A DNA stretch of 64,000 nt. Source: Rhynchosporium graminicola. Its lineage: Eukaryota > Ascomycota > Leotiomycetes > Helotiales > Ploettnerulaceae. The DNA is taken from positions 34,601 through 98,600 of the forward strand of contig FJUW01000058.1 in NCBI GenBank assembly GCA_900074885.1, read 5' to 3'. The notes below the pieces were generated by a model. That model saw only the letters and a program-made list of their open reading frames with translations. It was not told the DNA's origin and ran no database searches. How positions within the stretch are numbered: the first letter of the stretch is position 1; each line of letters starts with the position of its first letter. Positions 32,567-45,091 of the stretch are shown in pieces. Position numbers and translations under genes: made by a program.

Positions 32567-35063
32567 GGTTGCTGAGAAGAAACTGCTGTTTTGCTGGAGA
32601 AATGAGGTTCGACAAGTTGTAAGCTGCTCAATTGGCCCGATTGCTGGTTTGTAATGCTTCTCTATTACCGGTGTAGCTCTCCGGAGACTGCGGATTTAAT
32701 GGTGTTGTGCTGTGATGGCGTCGTGTGTTGATATCGTCAGTAGCTCGTAGCTAGCCAAATCCCGAGGTATCTCAGAGCCTTGCGGAACTGAATTGAGTTT
32801 GGTTCGTTTTGTATACTAGATTTGTATGCAAATAATCTTCTTGAATAATAAGTCGTGGGACGTCCTTCTCAATATACTCAAAATATCATGAAGATTTTCC
32901 CAGAACAGCGATGGTCCAAATCCCGTACAGGCTTTCTGGTGCCCCAAGTTTTTGTCAGCTCCGCGCATGAGGCCCGGCTTGAATGATGTCAATGTATCGT
33001 GGTGTGACGACGGCAATTTGATAAAGCCACCTCAAGCTTTGCTGTATTCCTTAAGATGGGCCCAAGTGGGATTTCCCGGTGATAGACACACTCAGACTCT
33101 TCATAAAGGAGCCGCCCTCGATGGGTCCCGCCTTCAGATCCCGAGCGTACCCCGATTAGTCAGCGCGTAGTTTCTCCTGCTCCTGGGCTATGAAAAAGCT
33201 GCTCCCCTACGACCGTAGAGATTTTAATCCAGATGGCGAATAATCGGATCGCAAGAAAGAGTATTTCAAGGCATGGTGGCATTTGAGGCACTGAAATATA
33301 CTTAGGTAGAGGATCTGGGCAGCAGCAGTCAAAAGAACACTTGACCCAGGTGCGATTCGGGGTCGTAAGTGCATGATAGGGTCACAGAAGGATTACAGGA
33401 CATTGCCGTAGTGGTGCTCTAAAGTGATATATAATATTCTGATGATATTACTTAGCTGACAAAATTAATTGGAACACGGATAATCTGAACTGCTTCGCTG
33501 AAAACGAATTGGCCTAGCCTCGGCATTAAGATATAAATAAGCCCTTTCTTTGAACACACATGAGATGTACGAAACATTGCATGATTATGGGCCTTTCACC
33601 TGTCTTTAATATGCTAATTATTAGTTTCAATAGGGGATAATTCATCTTTGAGGGCCCCAAGAAAGACATAAATAATTTCCATTCATTGATCTGCAAGACC
33701 ACAGTCCCGAACGTTCCAGGTGCCTTCAATCTTGAGAGGCGACTCCGTATCTGGACAAAGAGGTTTATAATAAGTAACTGCATCTCTTCACCAACTCCTA
33801 ACTCCGCTCTAGCCGATGATCCAAGTAAGCATGAATATGTATTTCGGAACTTTTGTAGAAGCGAATGCTGACTTTGAGAAGAACATTTCGGCCCTATAGG
33901 AATGTTGTTTACTTTCAAGAGAGAGCCGAGAAGTTTCAAAGGAACTTATTGGTCTTATGGAGGGTGCTCCATAAATTTCAATTCGGACCTACAAGAACAA
34001 CTAGCTTGATGATAAATGAGCATTAGCTTCACACGAAACGCCGCGAAATTAGATGTTCTCTATGCATCCGACCAAACTTCTCAATTCCTTGACAAAATTA
34101 CCAAAAGCATCGATCGAAGTCGTCGAGTAATACATATGCATAGAGAATGCATGGAGAGCTGAATCGAATGATTTCCTCGATGTAACATATCAAAGTGTAA
34201 GTTATCCAAGCCAATAGAATCCATTGAAGTTATTGCTCATGAACCAACGGCCTAGACACGAGTCATCGGTGTTCTGACTCGATATCCCTACCACTTTTCG
34301 GTTTGAGTTTGAGGCTAGGCCCCGTTGGCCGAGCTATGATGGAAAGAATGGGGATTCTGGAAGGATACTAGGTTTTCATACATCCAGATTACGGACGTAC
34401 TTGTATTTTGTGGTCTGGTCCACTTCAAACGCGCAGAGCATGAGCAGAGCAAGGACAGGGGCTTTTCTTAAACCTCGTTAGGGGTCCATCATCTCTTTAG
34501 CCTCTATTTCGACTCTCAAGCATGGACCTGGCAAGTGAACCCAAGCGCAAGTCCGAGCTCAAGTGCCAGTGTCAGTCAGTGAAAGTAAAGTGCAAGTAAG
34601 TGTCAATGTGCCAATGTCAGTGTCAAAGGCCCGTTCTTCAAATCGGATGTGCCAATTATGATAGATGCAAACGACATCCGACGAGGATTCTCCAGGTACG
34701 GACGGACCTTAGCTAGACCAGTCATCAATCGTCGTTTACTGACTGGAGTTTACCGAGTAAGTGCCACTCGTGTTAGAGTCGGCAACCATGCTGGAAGTAA
34801 GGTAAGGTTACCTACCTGCCTTACCTACCTAGTTGGTGAGATCAGTAAGAAGCCCTTCTGCCGCAGGAAGCATAGTACAATCTCCCCGATGTACAGTATC
34901 TACCGGCACAGCAGCGCGACAGTAGCAGCAGCTACAACTAGGTCTAGATGACGATTCAAACAGGCGAGCGAGAGAGTGTTGGCCACCCTTCATCGATGTG
35001 TCGAATGAAAGGGAAACGATAGTTAGTACATTAGTAGGATAAAACAGGAATGTACCTTGGGAC

Positions 35064-35096
35064 GGTAGGTAGGTACAGTAGGTAGGTAGGTAGGTA
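35064..35096 (+). repeat. (GGTA)n tract
   Basis: Eight GGTA-type units interrupted by one acagta. Similar TACC/GGTA tracts occur at 34796-34835, 35717-35728, 41929-41963 and 56791-56802. Confidence 0.85.
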
Positions 35097-35682
35097 AATA
35101 GCTGATCGAGGTACCGTAGTCAAGCCTGCCTGCCTGTATCTGGTTGGACCAACTCCTTCGCCTGCCCTTGTATATCTATGATGAGCCGTACACCGCCAGC
35201 AACAAACACACTAACTAGGTTCTAATGCAGTACCTATGTAGGTAATGTAGCCGAAGGTTATGATCGTAACCGAAGGTAAAGCGAGGATATATATGATATA
35301 ACTACCTTCACAACAGAGGCATTCCTGGTCTCCAGCCTAGACTTATTCGTAGGAACTCACCGGTTCCTTGCCCGTTCATTACAGTATTACTCGTATCCGA
35401 CGCAAGCTTGCCTTTCCTTGTCTTGAACTCCTTGAGTCCTTGAGTCCTCGAGCCCTTGAGCCGTTCGTTCAGTCTTTGCTTGCTTGCCCTTCTTGTTCTG
35501 TGCTGGTCTGGTCTGGTCAAGCCAGGTTAGGTCTTGCCGTTGTATCGCCGTTCGATACTTCCAAGCAAGCCATAACAAACGGAGGCTGCCCGCCCTGTTC
35601 GACCCTACTGTGTCTCTCATTTATCCTTCCTCGATCTCCCCCTCCATCTTCATACAGATCTCAACTCCTCAATCACCACTTA

Positions 35683-35709
35683 GAGACAGACAGACAGACA
35701 GACAGACCG
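35683..35709 (+). repeat. (GACA)n tract in the SFP1 leader
   Basis: About six GACA units 175-200 bp before the SFP1 start codon. Confidence 0.9.
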
Positions 35710-35882
35710 ACACACATACCTACCTACCAAACAACCTCATAATTCTACGTTACCTGCCATTCGGCCACAAGAACCCACAGCCGACCCAATCATTAAATAA
35801 TCATTACTCTTTTATTGCCTTTCGCCTCTTGTTCATTACTCAGGACCTCGAACAAGCCGACATAATTTATTCCAAGGTGGAT

Positions 35883-38109
35883 ATGGGCTTGAACGATTGG
35901 TTAGCTAAGTATACAAGCGCTAATAAGGACGCCCCCGAGCGAGAGGCCGCTCCATTAGCAGCATCACCACCAACCCTCGAAGAAACTCGAAATTCCAGCA
36001 ACTCCAATGCCAGTTCGCCTTTCTCGAACAACCAGCCGGCAACACCAGAAAACGAGAATTTAGAGAGCGACTCGTTTAAGATGCAGACGACCTCTCCTAT
36101 CGACATCGCCACACCGACTAGGAACGCATCTTCTTCCCCGTCATCGCAAGTCAAGCCCACCACGAATTTCCCCGATACCGATTCGCGTACCTCCGCCATG
36201 ATGAGTAGCAACGCCTTCGAGAACGGGATGGGTAGAGGCCGTCAGGACTCCTTCGCTGGAGCCAAACCGATTTCTATGAACAATCCGAATAGAAATGCAG
36301 ACGGGAGGCCGCGCCGGGAAAGTTTGGCTGGGAGCCTGGTACAGGGCATGAGTTGGGGAGGCGTTTCTGTCGGAAGTTGGATTAGAGACGAGTAAGATAT
36401 CCATATTCTGATCTGAGATCCTGTTGCACCTCTATGTCTCGCGTCCGAGTCTTGGGTCGCTACTTCGCTCGTGCGCCACCGCTCTTTGGCAAGACACTGA
36501 CTGTCTCCAGCATTATAATGGCCGGCACTTCGCCATTTCCTTACCAATCGCCTTCTTACCATTCGTCTTCGTACCTACCAAAGCTTGAGGCAAATTTCAT
36601 GAAAGACTTCGCATGCTGTGGCCAAACCCTACCTACTCTTCACGATCTGTTACAGCACTACGAGGAAGCACATGCGCAACAGACTCCTCAATCATTGCGT
36701 ACTGCCTCTGCAGCGGCGCGGGCCAGAGAGAACTCGGTACCCAACAGCAAAGCAGCTATCGCCGCTCAGGCGGCCTCAGCGGTGCAACACCAAGCTCAGC
36801 AGCAGCAAAGTCAAACACTACAGCCGCCACGAGCTCCAGGACTACAGTTGCCTCAAGGCGGGTTAAGTGTCGGTGGGATCCAATTGATGCGCCAGCAACA
36901 GCAGTCGCAGCCCTCAACTCCCGTACAGAAGAGCATGCAGCCGACGTTGGAGGATCTGGAGGGTGTTGAGGATATGGAAATGGATGATGATATGGGGCCC
37001 TTGGATAATGCACCAGATACGCCTGTGCAAATGTACCAGCAACCACATATGGCGCAGCAGTCTCTCTTTGGACAACAACCGCGACCAACGTTGAATCTGA
37101 ATTCAAACGGAATGCAGCATTCTGGTCTTCGAACATCCCAGCCGACGACACCAGCAACTGCCGGGTTTGGTTTCCAGAACAATCCCACGGTCTCATCAGT
37201 AAACACCCCGACACTTAGTGCCTTGCCTACCCAACAACAGTCACAACAATTCTCGCCTGATACTTCTGTACCGGGGACTCCAGCGGGTGAGATGGAAGAC
37301 TCATTCGCCAACATGCCTTTGAACTTGAACAGCATGAATTTGAACATGAATATGAACATGAACATGAACATGAACATGAACATGAACATGGCGAATATGA
37401 ACTATCCCTTTGGGATGGGATCAGATGCTTTGTCAGTGGACCTTTGTATAGATGAGCCCGCCAAAAGACTTTACAGCCCGAACGGTCACACCCAACAACG
37501 ACTGCAACAGCAATTTGCTCAGTTTGGCCTTGGACAAGGTCGATTCGGAAACAACGAAGAGCTAATGCGAGCATATCGAAATCAGCAAATGATGGCGGTG
37601 ACGAATATGCCTCAATCTGGTATGATGATGGGAGAGGAGCACAAGCCGTTCAGATGTCCAGTTATCGGTTGTGAAAAGGCATATAAGAACCAGAATGGCC
37701 TCAAGTAAGTTGTTTAGAACCTTTCCATCGTTCAATCTAACATTTCTAGGTATCACAAAACTCACGGTCATCAGACTCAACAGCTACACGAAAACGGTGA
37801 TGGTACATTTTCAATTGTAAATCCAGAGACCTCAGCACCCTACCCTGGTACACTCGGCATGGAAAAGGAAAAGCCCTACAAATGCGATGTTTGCGGCAAG
37901 CGATACAAGAATTTGAATGGGTTAAAATACGTAAGTACTCTTGTCGGCTGTTCTGGAGCCGAGGCTGATAGTATACCTAGCATAAGCAACACTCGCCACC
38001 TTGTAACCCGGACCTGAAGCTCAATAGTCATATGGCAGCAGCTGGTCTTGGTCCGTTAGGTATGAACGCTCCTGGATTGCCAGGGATTGGCGAGGAGGGT
38101 ATGATGTGA
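35883..38109 (+). CDS. SFP1: C2H2 transcription factor Sfp1 (ribosome biogenesis and growth regulator)
   Basis: Exons 35883-36391, 36511-37704, 37750-37930 and 37981-38109; product 670 residues. Introns of 119, 45 and 50 bp all keep phase. N-terminus MGLNDWLAKYTS; a short conserved block WGGVSVGSWIRDD spans the first junction; then FACCGQTLPTLHDLLQHYE (a zinc-finger-like segment), Gln-rich and Ser/Pro-rich stretches, and an Asn-Met repeat. The two C-terminal fingers are the Sfp1 split pair: CPVIGCEKAYKNQNGLKYH (C552, C557, H570) and CDVCGKRYKNLNGLKYH (C613, C616, H629), with the family linker HGHQ.QQLHENGDGTFSI. Yeast Sfp1 responds to TORC1 and PKA and drives ribosomal protein and ribosome biogenesis genes. 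The open frame extends upstream of 35883 but has no earlier ATG. Confidence 0.93.
37342..37390 (+). repeat. (AACATG)n hexanucleotide repeat inside SFP1 coding Asn-Met
   Basis: About eight AACATG units, with one AATATG, encode alternating Asn-Met. The unit keeps the frame, so slippage changes protein length by Asn-Met pairs only. Confidence 0.95.
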
Positions 38110-39105
38110 TGTCGATTCGACTACTCTTTTACGGCTTTCTTTCTAGCATCAGCATACCGGCGTCCTCGTTTCTTTTCCTTCCGCAAAACACCTGCATTGG
38201 GACGGAGTTACTTCATTCACGATCCCAAGATTAATATACCCCGGATAGATTGTTGATCGGGCTCGAACGATCGAAAAGTTTTCTTTAGCTGGAAGTAAGG
38301 AGAATGGGTGCTTTGTCTCTTTATCTACGACGACGTGTCTCTTCCTCGGCCTAGGGGCCGAGACTGTTCACGATTGATGGTACCCGAAATCTCTTCACTT
38401 CCGCCTAACCGACAACCTCTTCCTTCCCTTCTCTGGTCAATACTCATCACTGCCGGCATATTCATTTCAAAATTTCCTGGTCTCGACTCATTCTGGACTC
38501 AATGTTTGCCTTTTGCTAAGCCTCGCTCTTTTGTTCTTGCTTCATTCATCAAAAGGTATGGCGCAATGGGAGGGTGGTGGTTATAGATGCGTCATTTTCT
38601 TGTTTACAATACGTGCGGACTGAAGAGCATCCAGTGCTCTATTTTGCTTTCTGCTAGGAAACCAACTGTTTTGGAAAAGATGGTGTGGAGCGAGCAGGGC
38701 TGATTGGCTAGCAACTGCAATGCATTTGCCTGCAGGCAATAGAAAGGCAGAAGGATATGTATGTTTAGCACAACTGATGGATGAATGTATACATCTTCTT
38801 GTCGCTATGGCTCATAGAGCGAGTATGGATGCGAGCAAGAGAGAGCTCCCTAGAGTAATTAGATTTTTCTTGTGCAAGATCAGATCAGATGAAATCGAAT
38901 CAATAAATTGCTCTGTCTGAAGTTTTGACTGCTGCTTTAGCGTTTCCTTGTCTTATTTAGGCCCGAGGCAGGTAAATTAACTAACTAATCATGTGAAGCT
39001 AATCATGAAATCACACTGCTTCAGCATCAGACTATCTTACTGACTCGACTGATGTAGGAATTGACTTTCTGCAGCTCAAATCCTGTCATGTCCTCTCAAA
39101 TCCTG

Positions 39106-39142
39106 TCACATCCCGTCACATCCACATCCACATCCACATCCC
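39106..39142 (+). repeat. (CACATC)n minisatellite
   Basis: CACATC repeated about five times with one CCGT interruption; the preceding 40 bases also contain TCAAATCCTGTC twice. Confidence 0.85.
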
Positions 39143-41928
39143 ACCACGTCATGCATCGGGCCCAACCAAGTCTGGGGTCCTGCGTCCCTGAATCCTGACG
39201 GGACATATCCATATTATAGCCGAGGAAGGTTCAACTACGGGACGGGAGACTCGTCTCAACTACAGTACAGTACAGTGTATTCCCGAAGTCGAACCACCCT
39301 ACGAGTGCCAGGGAAGTACATGATTACCTACCCCGCCGACAGATTAGATTGATCCGAGTACCAAGAGGAGGAGAGAATACCGTGTGTGTGGTAATGATCA
39401 ACAATTGTTCTTTCGGCTAGCAGCTGGGATTTAAGTAGGTAGGGTACGATCGATCGAGAAGGGGCTTTCCGCTTTTGGTGATAGTCGCGATGCGCCATCT
39501 CGGGACTGGGGCTTCGAAAGTGACGAGTGAATGGATGAATATCTTGGAAATAGTAAAGTGGGAGAGGTGCAAGGAGCTGATGTGTACTGTACTGTACTGT
39601 GTGGTTGGTCGTGTGGTTGTGTGATGTACGATGTATGATGTCAAGTAAACAAGTCACAGACTCGCCTCGTCTATCTACCTAGGCATGGAAGAAGGAAGGT
39701 TTGGAAGTCGTAGATCAACCCAGTCCAGTCCACCTTTCGATCCGTTCATTCCCCGACTTTCTTCGAACCCTAACTTATGTGGTGCGTACATCTCGATAAA
39801 TGGAGTGCATGTGAGGTAAGTTCTCCAGGAACCAAGTATAAAAGTAAAGCATGACTACTACTGTAAGTAAAAAGCAAATTTCAGGTAAATACCATGTCAT
39901 TTAGCGCGCAACTTTTGTTTTTGTCTCATATCGGGTGTTTTTCCGCCACCTTCGCTTGCGATATCTCGACCCATTCTCTCGTTATCTATCTATCTATCTC
40001 ACCTGCCAGCCTCTGCGGCCAGATGAGAGATACAGATATTTACAAGGAGGTAACATTCAACGACCCAAAACCTGTCTTGAGCTTCATTTTTATGCGCCAA
40101 GTAAGAAGATCTGTATATCTCTTGCCGTTTCTGTCACTCGTGCAGCAGACAGGTTGTCTAGTATCAGATTTAGAGTTTGGAGATGCAGGATATTGGGATT
40201 GGCGTTGGGAATTGACAGGGGGAGAAGAGGGGATGGAATGGAGATGTGATGTAATTCATGTAAATCATGTGTTGCTTGCTGCGTCGTACAGGTGGTTGCA
40301 TATATTGAAAAGTTGGAATTTGAAAGGCTGAGAGAAGCTGGTTGCAGGTAGCTGATCCCACAATCTCAAAAAAAGCTGAGTGAAGGACAGACAGAAAGTC
40401 TGTTTTGAGCGAAGGTGGAGATGAGGCGTAAATTGAGGCTGGATAATGTCCAGGTGGTGGATATTGCCCGCTGAGTTGTGGCTCGCGTAATTGTTGTTAT
40501 GCTTGTTGGCCGTGTGATGGACTTACAGAGGTACAGAGCTCCTTGCGAAGTCAAACGCACGGTACCTACCACAGAGCCAAAGGGCACAGATACCCGACCT
40601 GTCACAGTGCAATCCGAATCTCTTTAACTGCTCTATGCCACTCCTTATTGGACATTTCCACTCCGGTGCTATCTCCGGGAGAGCGAAGATTGAAATCCTA
40701 TCTGGCGAGTCATGTCTGCCGCTGCTTTATCGACTACTTCTCTCGGTGTTCTGTCCGAGTCTCCGACAAACCCAAGTCCTCCATCCTGACCTTTCCCGCC
40801 TCTCTGCCAAAAGCGGATGTAAATAGAGTTTCGGCGCACTGCTGCCGTCAAAAGCATGTTTTGGCTTTCTTGAGAGGGTCGTGATAGGTACAGGGCTGAA
40901 AGACGTCGTCAAGGATGGTCTCTCATCGTCGATGAGAGACAAGGTCAGTTAGTTGAAGCTCAATATTGTGAGAGATCGATATGATTTTTCGCCGTATCAG
41001 ACGGCCGGGCCGGCATTAGTTCTTCGTTCTATATGTTGATCAAGGCATCATGAAACCTGGGCTGTAGTAAATCGGATTGAAACTCCGATGGATCGGTTGA
41101 CACGTACAGCAGGGAAGGAATGAAAGAATGGACGGGATGTGGTTGAAACAAACAAAATGCCAAGGGGAATGAACGGAGCTGTGGCTCAGGACCCTGCATC
41201 GTTAGGAAAGTGTGGCTTGACCTTGACTCTGCAGGCAGTGGTCGGTCTTTTCTGTCCTGTCACCGCTTTTGTTTCCGCCGAGGTGCGAGATGGGAGGTGG
41301 GATGGGGATGAGGATGAGGATGATGAGGATGGGATGGGATACCACGAGTACAGTACAGTAGTAGTCCGGATATGCCTGCCTGCCTGCCTGCCTTCCCGCC
41401 TGCTTGCTTGCTTGCTTACCAACTCGCATTTAGCCGTCTTCAATGCAATGCCTATGACAACGAAATGAATGAGTGAGCAGCTTGAGAATCAGTGAGGCTT
41501 TCGGCGTTAACAGCAAGCAGTCTGTCTTTTACAAGGTCCAGACCCGCAAAGTGCAATTATCTCGTAATGTCCTCGCCAGGCATAACATGCACTTGGCATG
41601 CACTGGGCATCTAGAAGTACAGTAGTGGGGGGTGAGCGTCTGATCTGAGATGAAGGGGGGGAGTCTTGAGTTTTTAATTACGGTATTCGATCCACCGGAT
41701 CTCTCCCTTCTCTCTCCTCTCGTTTGGTGATGAGACGACGAGGATTTAGCCGCCAGCACCCCTGGCTTATATGCAACTTATACTCCGTGTGCATGACAGG
41801 TACAAGGAAGGTACAAACAAGGGAGTGGATGGATGTACTGCTCTGCTTCGAGGATGGTTCTAGTGGGAAGCTAGAAAGAAGCTTGATGCTTGGTATTCTC
41901 GTAAATTACAATAGCGAGACTCCGAGAG

Positions 41929-41963
41929 TACCTACTACCGACCTAGGTACCTACCTACCTACT
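41929..41963 (+). repeat. TACC/GGTA tetranucleotide tract
   Basis: CCTA-type units (TACCTACTACCGACCTAGG then TACCTACCTACC) with an internal palindromic CCTAGG. Confidence 0.7.
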
Positions 41964-43126
41964 CCGTATAGGTAATCGGAATCTAGTGGGGCAAGAAGAG
42001 AAATGCCGGAGCGCCGTGGTAGTTCCGAGATTTGAACCCGGTGTTACTATTGTCCCTACCATACAGAGTAGTGGTAAGTAATGTCTGGATGAGGCTGATG
42101 CGAGATGTGTGAGGGCGCGGAGGACAAGAAACTTGCTGACTTGGTCAAGGCTCCCGGGGAGGTGGTGGAAGGTGGGAGGTGGGCTCGGGTTGGCGAGGAG
42201 CACAAGGGGGTCGAGTCGGTCCTTGCTTGGGAGGCTGGGAGGCTGGGATGCCATGTGATTGTTCTGGAACTGCCATAAGTGGAAACCCGTCCCGGCTGGC
42301 AAGGAACTTGCGGAGGACGAAGCAGAATCGGATTTAGTTTGGATTGGGACTGGGACTGGGACTGGACTGGGACTTGGGAGAGGGAGGCAAACGGAGAATC
42401 CGACGGCATGTGGTGGAGAGCGAACCGAAACCGAACTGAACTGTTCCTGAACTGAGGCTGGAGTGGATGAGACGGCTTGGTTGTCCTCTGCCCTCTTGCC
42501 CGAGAATGGACACGGCGAGAATGGACGAGGCGAGAGACAGTCGCAGTAAGATGACGAAAGGGACGGAGATATATCCCATCCCATCCTGACGGGAGACAAC
42601 AATTAGACGAGCTGGAAGCCTCGGAGTCGGGGAATTCCCAGGTGGCAAGAGTTGGTTGGATGGCTGGCTGGGAGCTGAGTCGAGGTTGCAATAGGAGTAG
42701 GATGATGGTGAGTGAGTGAGTGAGTATCTTGCCTTCCTACTTCAGTCCAGATATCGAGGGCAAGGAAGGAACTTGATCGGATAGCTTGTGCTTTGGAGAA
42801 GGAAGGTTCTTGATCGGAGAGCACGATCAGATAGATGCTCCTGCCCCTTCACATTCAGAGCGTGGCGCCTCACGTGCTGTGTCTTCCTTCGCTGGATTCT
42901 TTGTTTTGTTTAGTTTGATTTCAGCTTCGGCAGCATGTGGCTGGATGATATCTCGCACAACCTCTTTGCACCGGCACAATTTGAGAAGGAGTTGGACTAT
43001 ATCTTCAACGTTCAATGTTCCATCCTTTGCATGATATTTTCCGTTTCCCAAGTGATGCGCGCATTGCTCAAAACATGTTGGCAATGATTTGTTAGTTCAC
43101 AATGTCTTCTGAAAGCGAATCAATCA

Positions 43127-43161
<35 letters not shown>

Positions 43162-43162
43162 T
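43127..43162 (+). repeat. (AT)n microsatellite
   Basis: AT run interrupted once by a G. Confidence 0.95.
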
Positions 43163-43274
43163 ATCGGGGTGCTAGCTTGGTACAGAAGTTACTTTCTTCT
43201 AGTCTCTAATGAACAATTCAAATGCTTTCTATGCTCTATTTGCGGAAGCTATCTGTTCGTCTGTGAATCATGGC

Positions 43275-43302
43275 TCTTCTTCTTCTTCTTCTTCTTCTTC
43301 TT
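43275..43302 (+). repeat. (TTC)n microsatellite
   Basis: TTC triplet run; on the minus strand it reads as a Lys run within the 43249-43434 open frame. Confidence 0.9.
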
Positions 43303-43758
43303 GACGACCATTAACAAAGGTGATTCTTCCTGAGGAAGCTGAACTTGGGAAATGTCACAGGCAGCAAAATGAACCAAATCTCCGTGAGCCACTTGCCTCT
43401 CGCCCCTCAAGACCTCGTGGTAATTTGCGACCAAGTGATAAGGGAGGTTGTCGATGCCATACGTTCAGATCGCTTGCTGCCATGACAGGAGTCGAGAGTT
43501 AGGAGGAGAGAATATTCGGTGGATGTGGGCGCATGCATCACTTTCACTTCAATTCTCACCCTTCCCCACGGTTGCCTACAAATCGTTTATCGATAAAAGT
43601 CAATAAAGGGCGCCCCATTTCTCATCCCCTCAGCCTTGCCTTTCTACTCTTATCAACGGCAAATCTCAGCACTCTTCTTCTGACACTCACTTCTCTGACA
43701 CTCTTTCCCCTCGAGTTCAGTATACGAAGCCTCATCCTAATTTCTGGGAGTCTTGGAG

Positions 43759-45091
43759 ATGTTTTTCGACGACATCGATGATGCTTCGGCACGACTGATT
43801 GTTCAGCTTCAACTGGAGGACAGTGAGGAGATAACAGCATCAGTCCTCAATGGACAGAGCGGATCAGGTGTCCAAGCTGGTGAGCAGTCTGGTCTGCTAG
43901 CTGCACTGATGCTCAAAGAAGATATGCAGCGAAACGAGGCTTTCCTGCAAGATCGCGGCACTGCAATTACTCTCGGCATGGAAACTACATCGACGTCACG
44001 AACGCGCCTTGAAGATGATGGAGCTCCAGGTAGACACTCTCTATGTGGATCAAATATTTATAAACCTCTAGAATGCTAATGAATGTCCAAACAGCACAGG
44101 TCAGATTTCTCGAGACAGAGACTGCTGCCGAACCTTCTGCTACGCCTGCTATCCTCTCTCAGCCTCGAATTCAGCTACCAGTACATCCTACTTCACCACT
44201 GGATCGAGTCCCCTGTACCATCTGCCAAGATGAATTTCCGGCTCGTGATCTCGCAAAATTGCCTTGTGGAGACGAGTACTGCTTCACTTGCCTGGTCCAG
44301 ACGTTCACTCAATCATTTCGCGATGAAGAGCTATACCCCCCTCGCTGCTGCCAGCGAACCATACCTCTTCGAGCTCTCCGCACACGCTTAACCCTAGATA
44401 TTACCGCCACGTTTCTAGCGAAGGAGGAAGAGTTTGGAGGTAAGAACCGCGTCTATTGCTCTGGCCGTGGATGCGAAACTTTCCTCACCGCGGATATGAC
44501 AGTCAGTCCAGATATTTCTAAATGTTGGACTTGCCAAGCAGAGACTTGTGTCAAGTGCAAGACTGTTGCACATGCAGGAGATTGTCCAAAAGATGAGGCT
44601 GCCGATCAGCTACGCGCACTTGCCGAATCGGAGGGATGGAAAAGCTGCCCAGGCTGTAAGCGTATGGTCGAATTGACCGTTGGATGCTTTCATATGTCGT
44701 AAGTCAACGCTGCAGATGGAGCCTGCAGGCACATCACTGATTTAGGTTCAGATGCCCCTGCAAAACCCAGTTCTGTTATCTCTGTGGTGCTCATCCGTGG
44801 AAAGCTTGCGAGTGCCCGCAGTGGGAAGAGGATCTACTTTTCGACCGCGCCAACGACGTCTTGCAGGCACAAAACCGAGCGAACGGCATCGAAGGACCTG
44901 CAGCTCTTGCAGATGTTGTACAAATGGCCGACCAACTCCACGCTCACCACAATTGCCATCATCCCCGCTGGAAAAGCTTATACGGAGAAAATGACTGCAG
45001 CATGTGTCACAAAACCATGCCTGAGTTTATCAACAGATGCGTCCAGTGCGAGATTCTAGTCTGCAGAAAATGCAAGAAGAATCGTCTGTGA
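43759..45091 (+). CDS. RBR-type (RING-IBR-RING) E3 ubiquitin ligase
   Basis: Exons 43759-44029, 44095-44698 and 44746-45091; product 406 residues. Both introns (65 and 47 bp) keep phase; the second falls between two conserved residues of RING2 (HMS|FRCPC). N-terminal alpha-helical part, about 1-135. RING1 starts CTICQDEFPARDL (about 152) and includes LPCGDEYCFTCL. The IBR region includes YCSGRGCETF and CWTCQAETCVKCK. RING2 begins CPGCKRMVELTVGCFHMSFRC, and C288 in GCFHM is the expected catalytic cysteine that receives ubiquitin from E2, as in Parkin and HHARI. The C-terminal 80 residues keep further Cys/His pairs (CHHP, CSMC, CVQCEILVCRKCK), perhaps another zinc site. Substrate unknown. The ATG at 43759 is the first in frame. 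Confidence 0.9.

Larger units (their letters stand above)
32567..35882. other. 3.3-kb intergenic region upstream of SFP1
   Basis: No gene recognised; the largest open frames (33526-33939 minus, 34649-34951 plus) lack splice structure or known motifs. It contains an imperfect AAGTG/TGTCA-type repetitive stretch (34560-34625), GGTA/TACC tetranucleotide tracts (34796-34835 and 35064-35096), a (GACA)n run (35683-35709) and TACCTACCTACC at 35717-35728. The right part is presumably the SFP1 promoter and leader; pyrimidine-rich DNA extends for about 500 bp before the ATG. Confidence 0.5.
38110..43758. other. 5.6-kb gene-poor interval between SFP1 and the RBR gene
   Basis: No gene can be supported with confidence. 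It contains CACATC hexanucleotide runs (39106-39142), TACC/GGTA tracts (41929-41963), a tRNA-like fragment (42017-42061), AT and TTC microsatellites (43127-43162, 43275-43302), and a possible unannotated gene on the minus strand (about 42827-43434; see findings). Open frames on both strands overlap each other and have no motif. Confidence 0.5.

Noticed and set aside
33526..33939. 137-codon minus-strand frame in the 32.6-35.9 kb gap
   Set aside because: AT-rich composition, no motif, no adjoining exons.
36613..37574. Several overlapping frames on both strands within SFP1
   Set aside because: They are shadows produced by CAG/CAA and AACATG repeats of the true coding frame.
41955..42691. Two long minus-strand frames (about 210 residues each)
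   Set aside because: They overlap each other in different frames, are dominated by Ser/Pro/Leu low complexity from simple-sequence DNA, and have no splice context.
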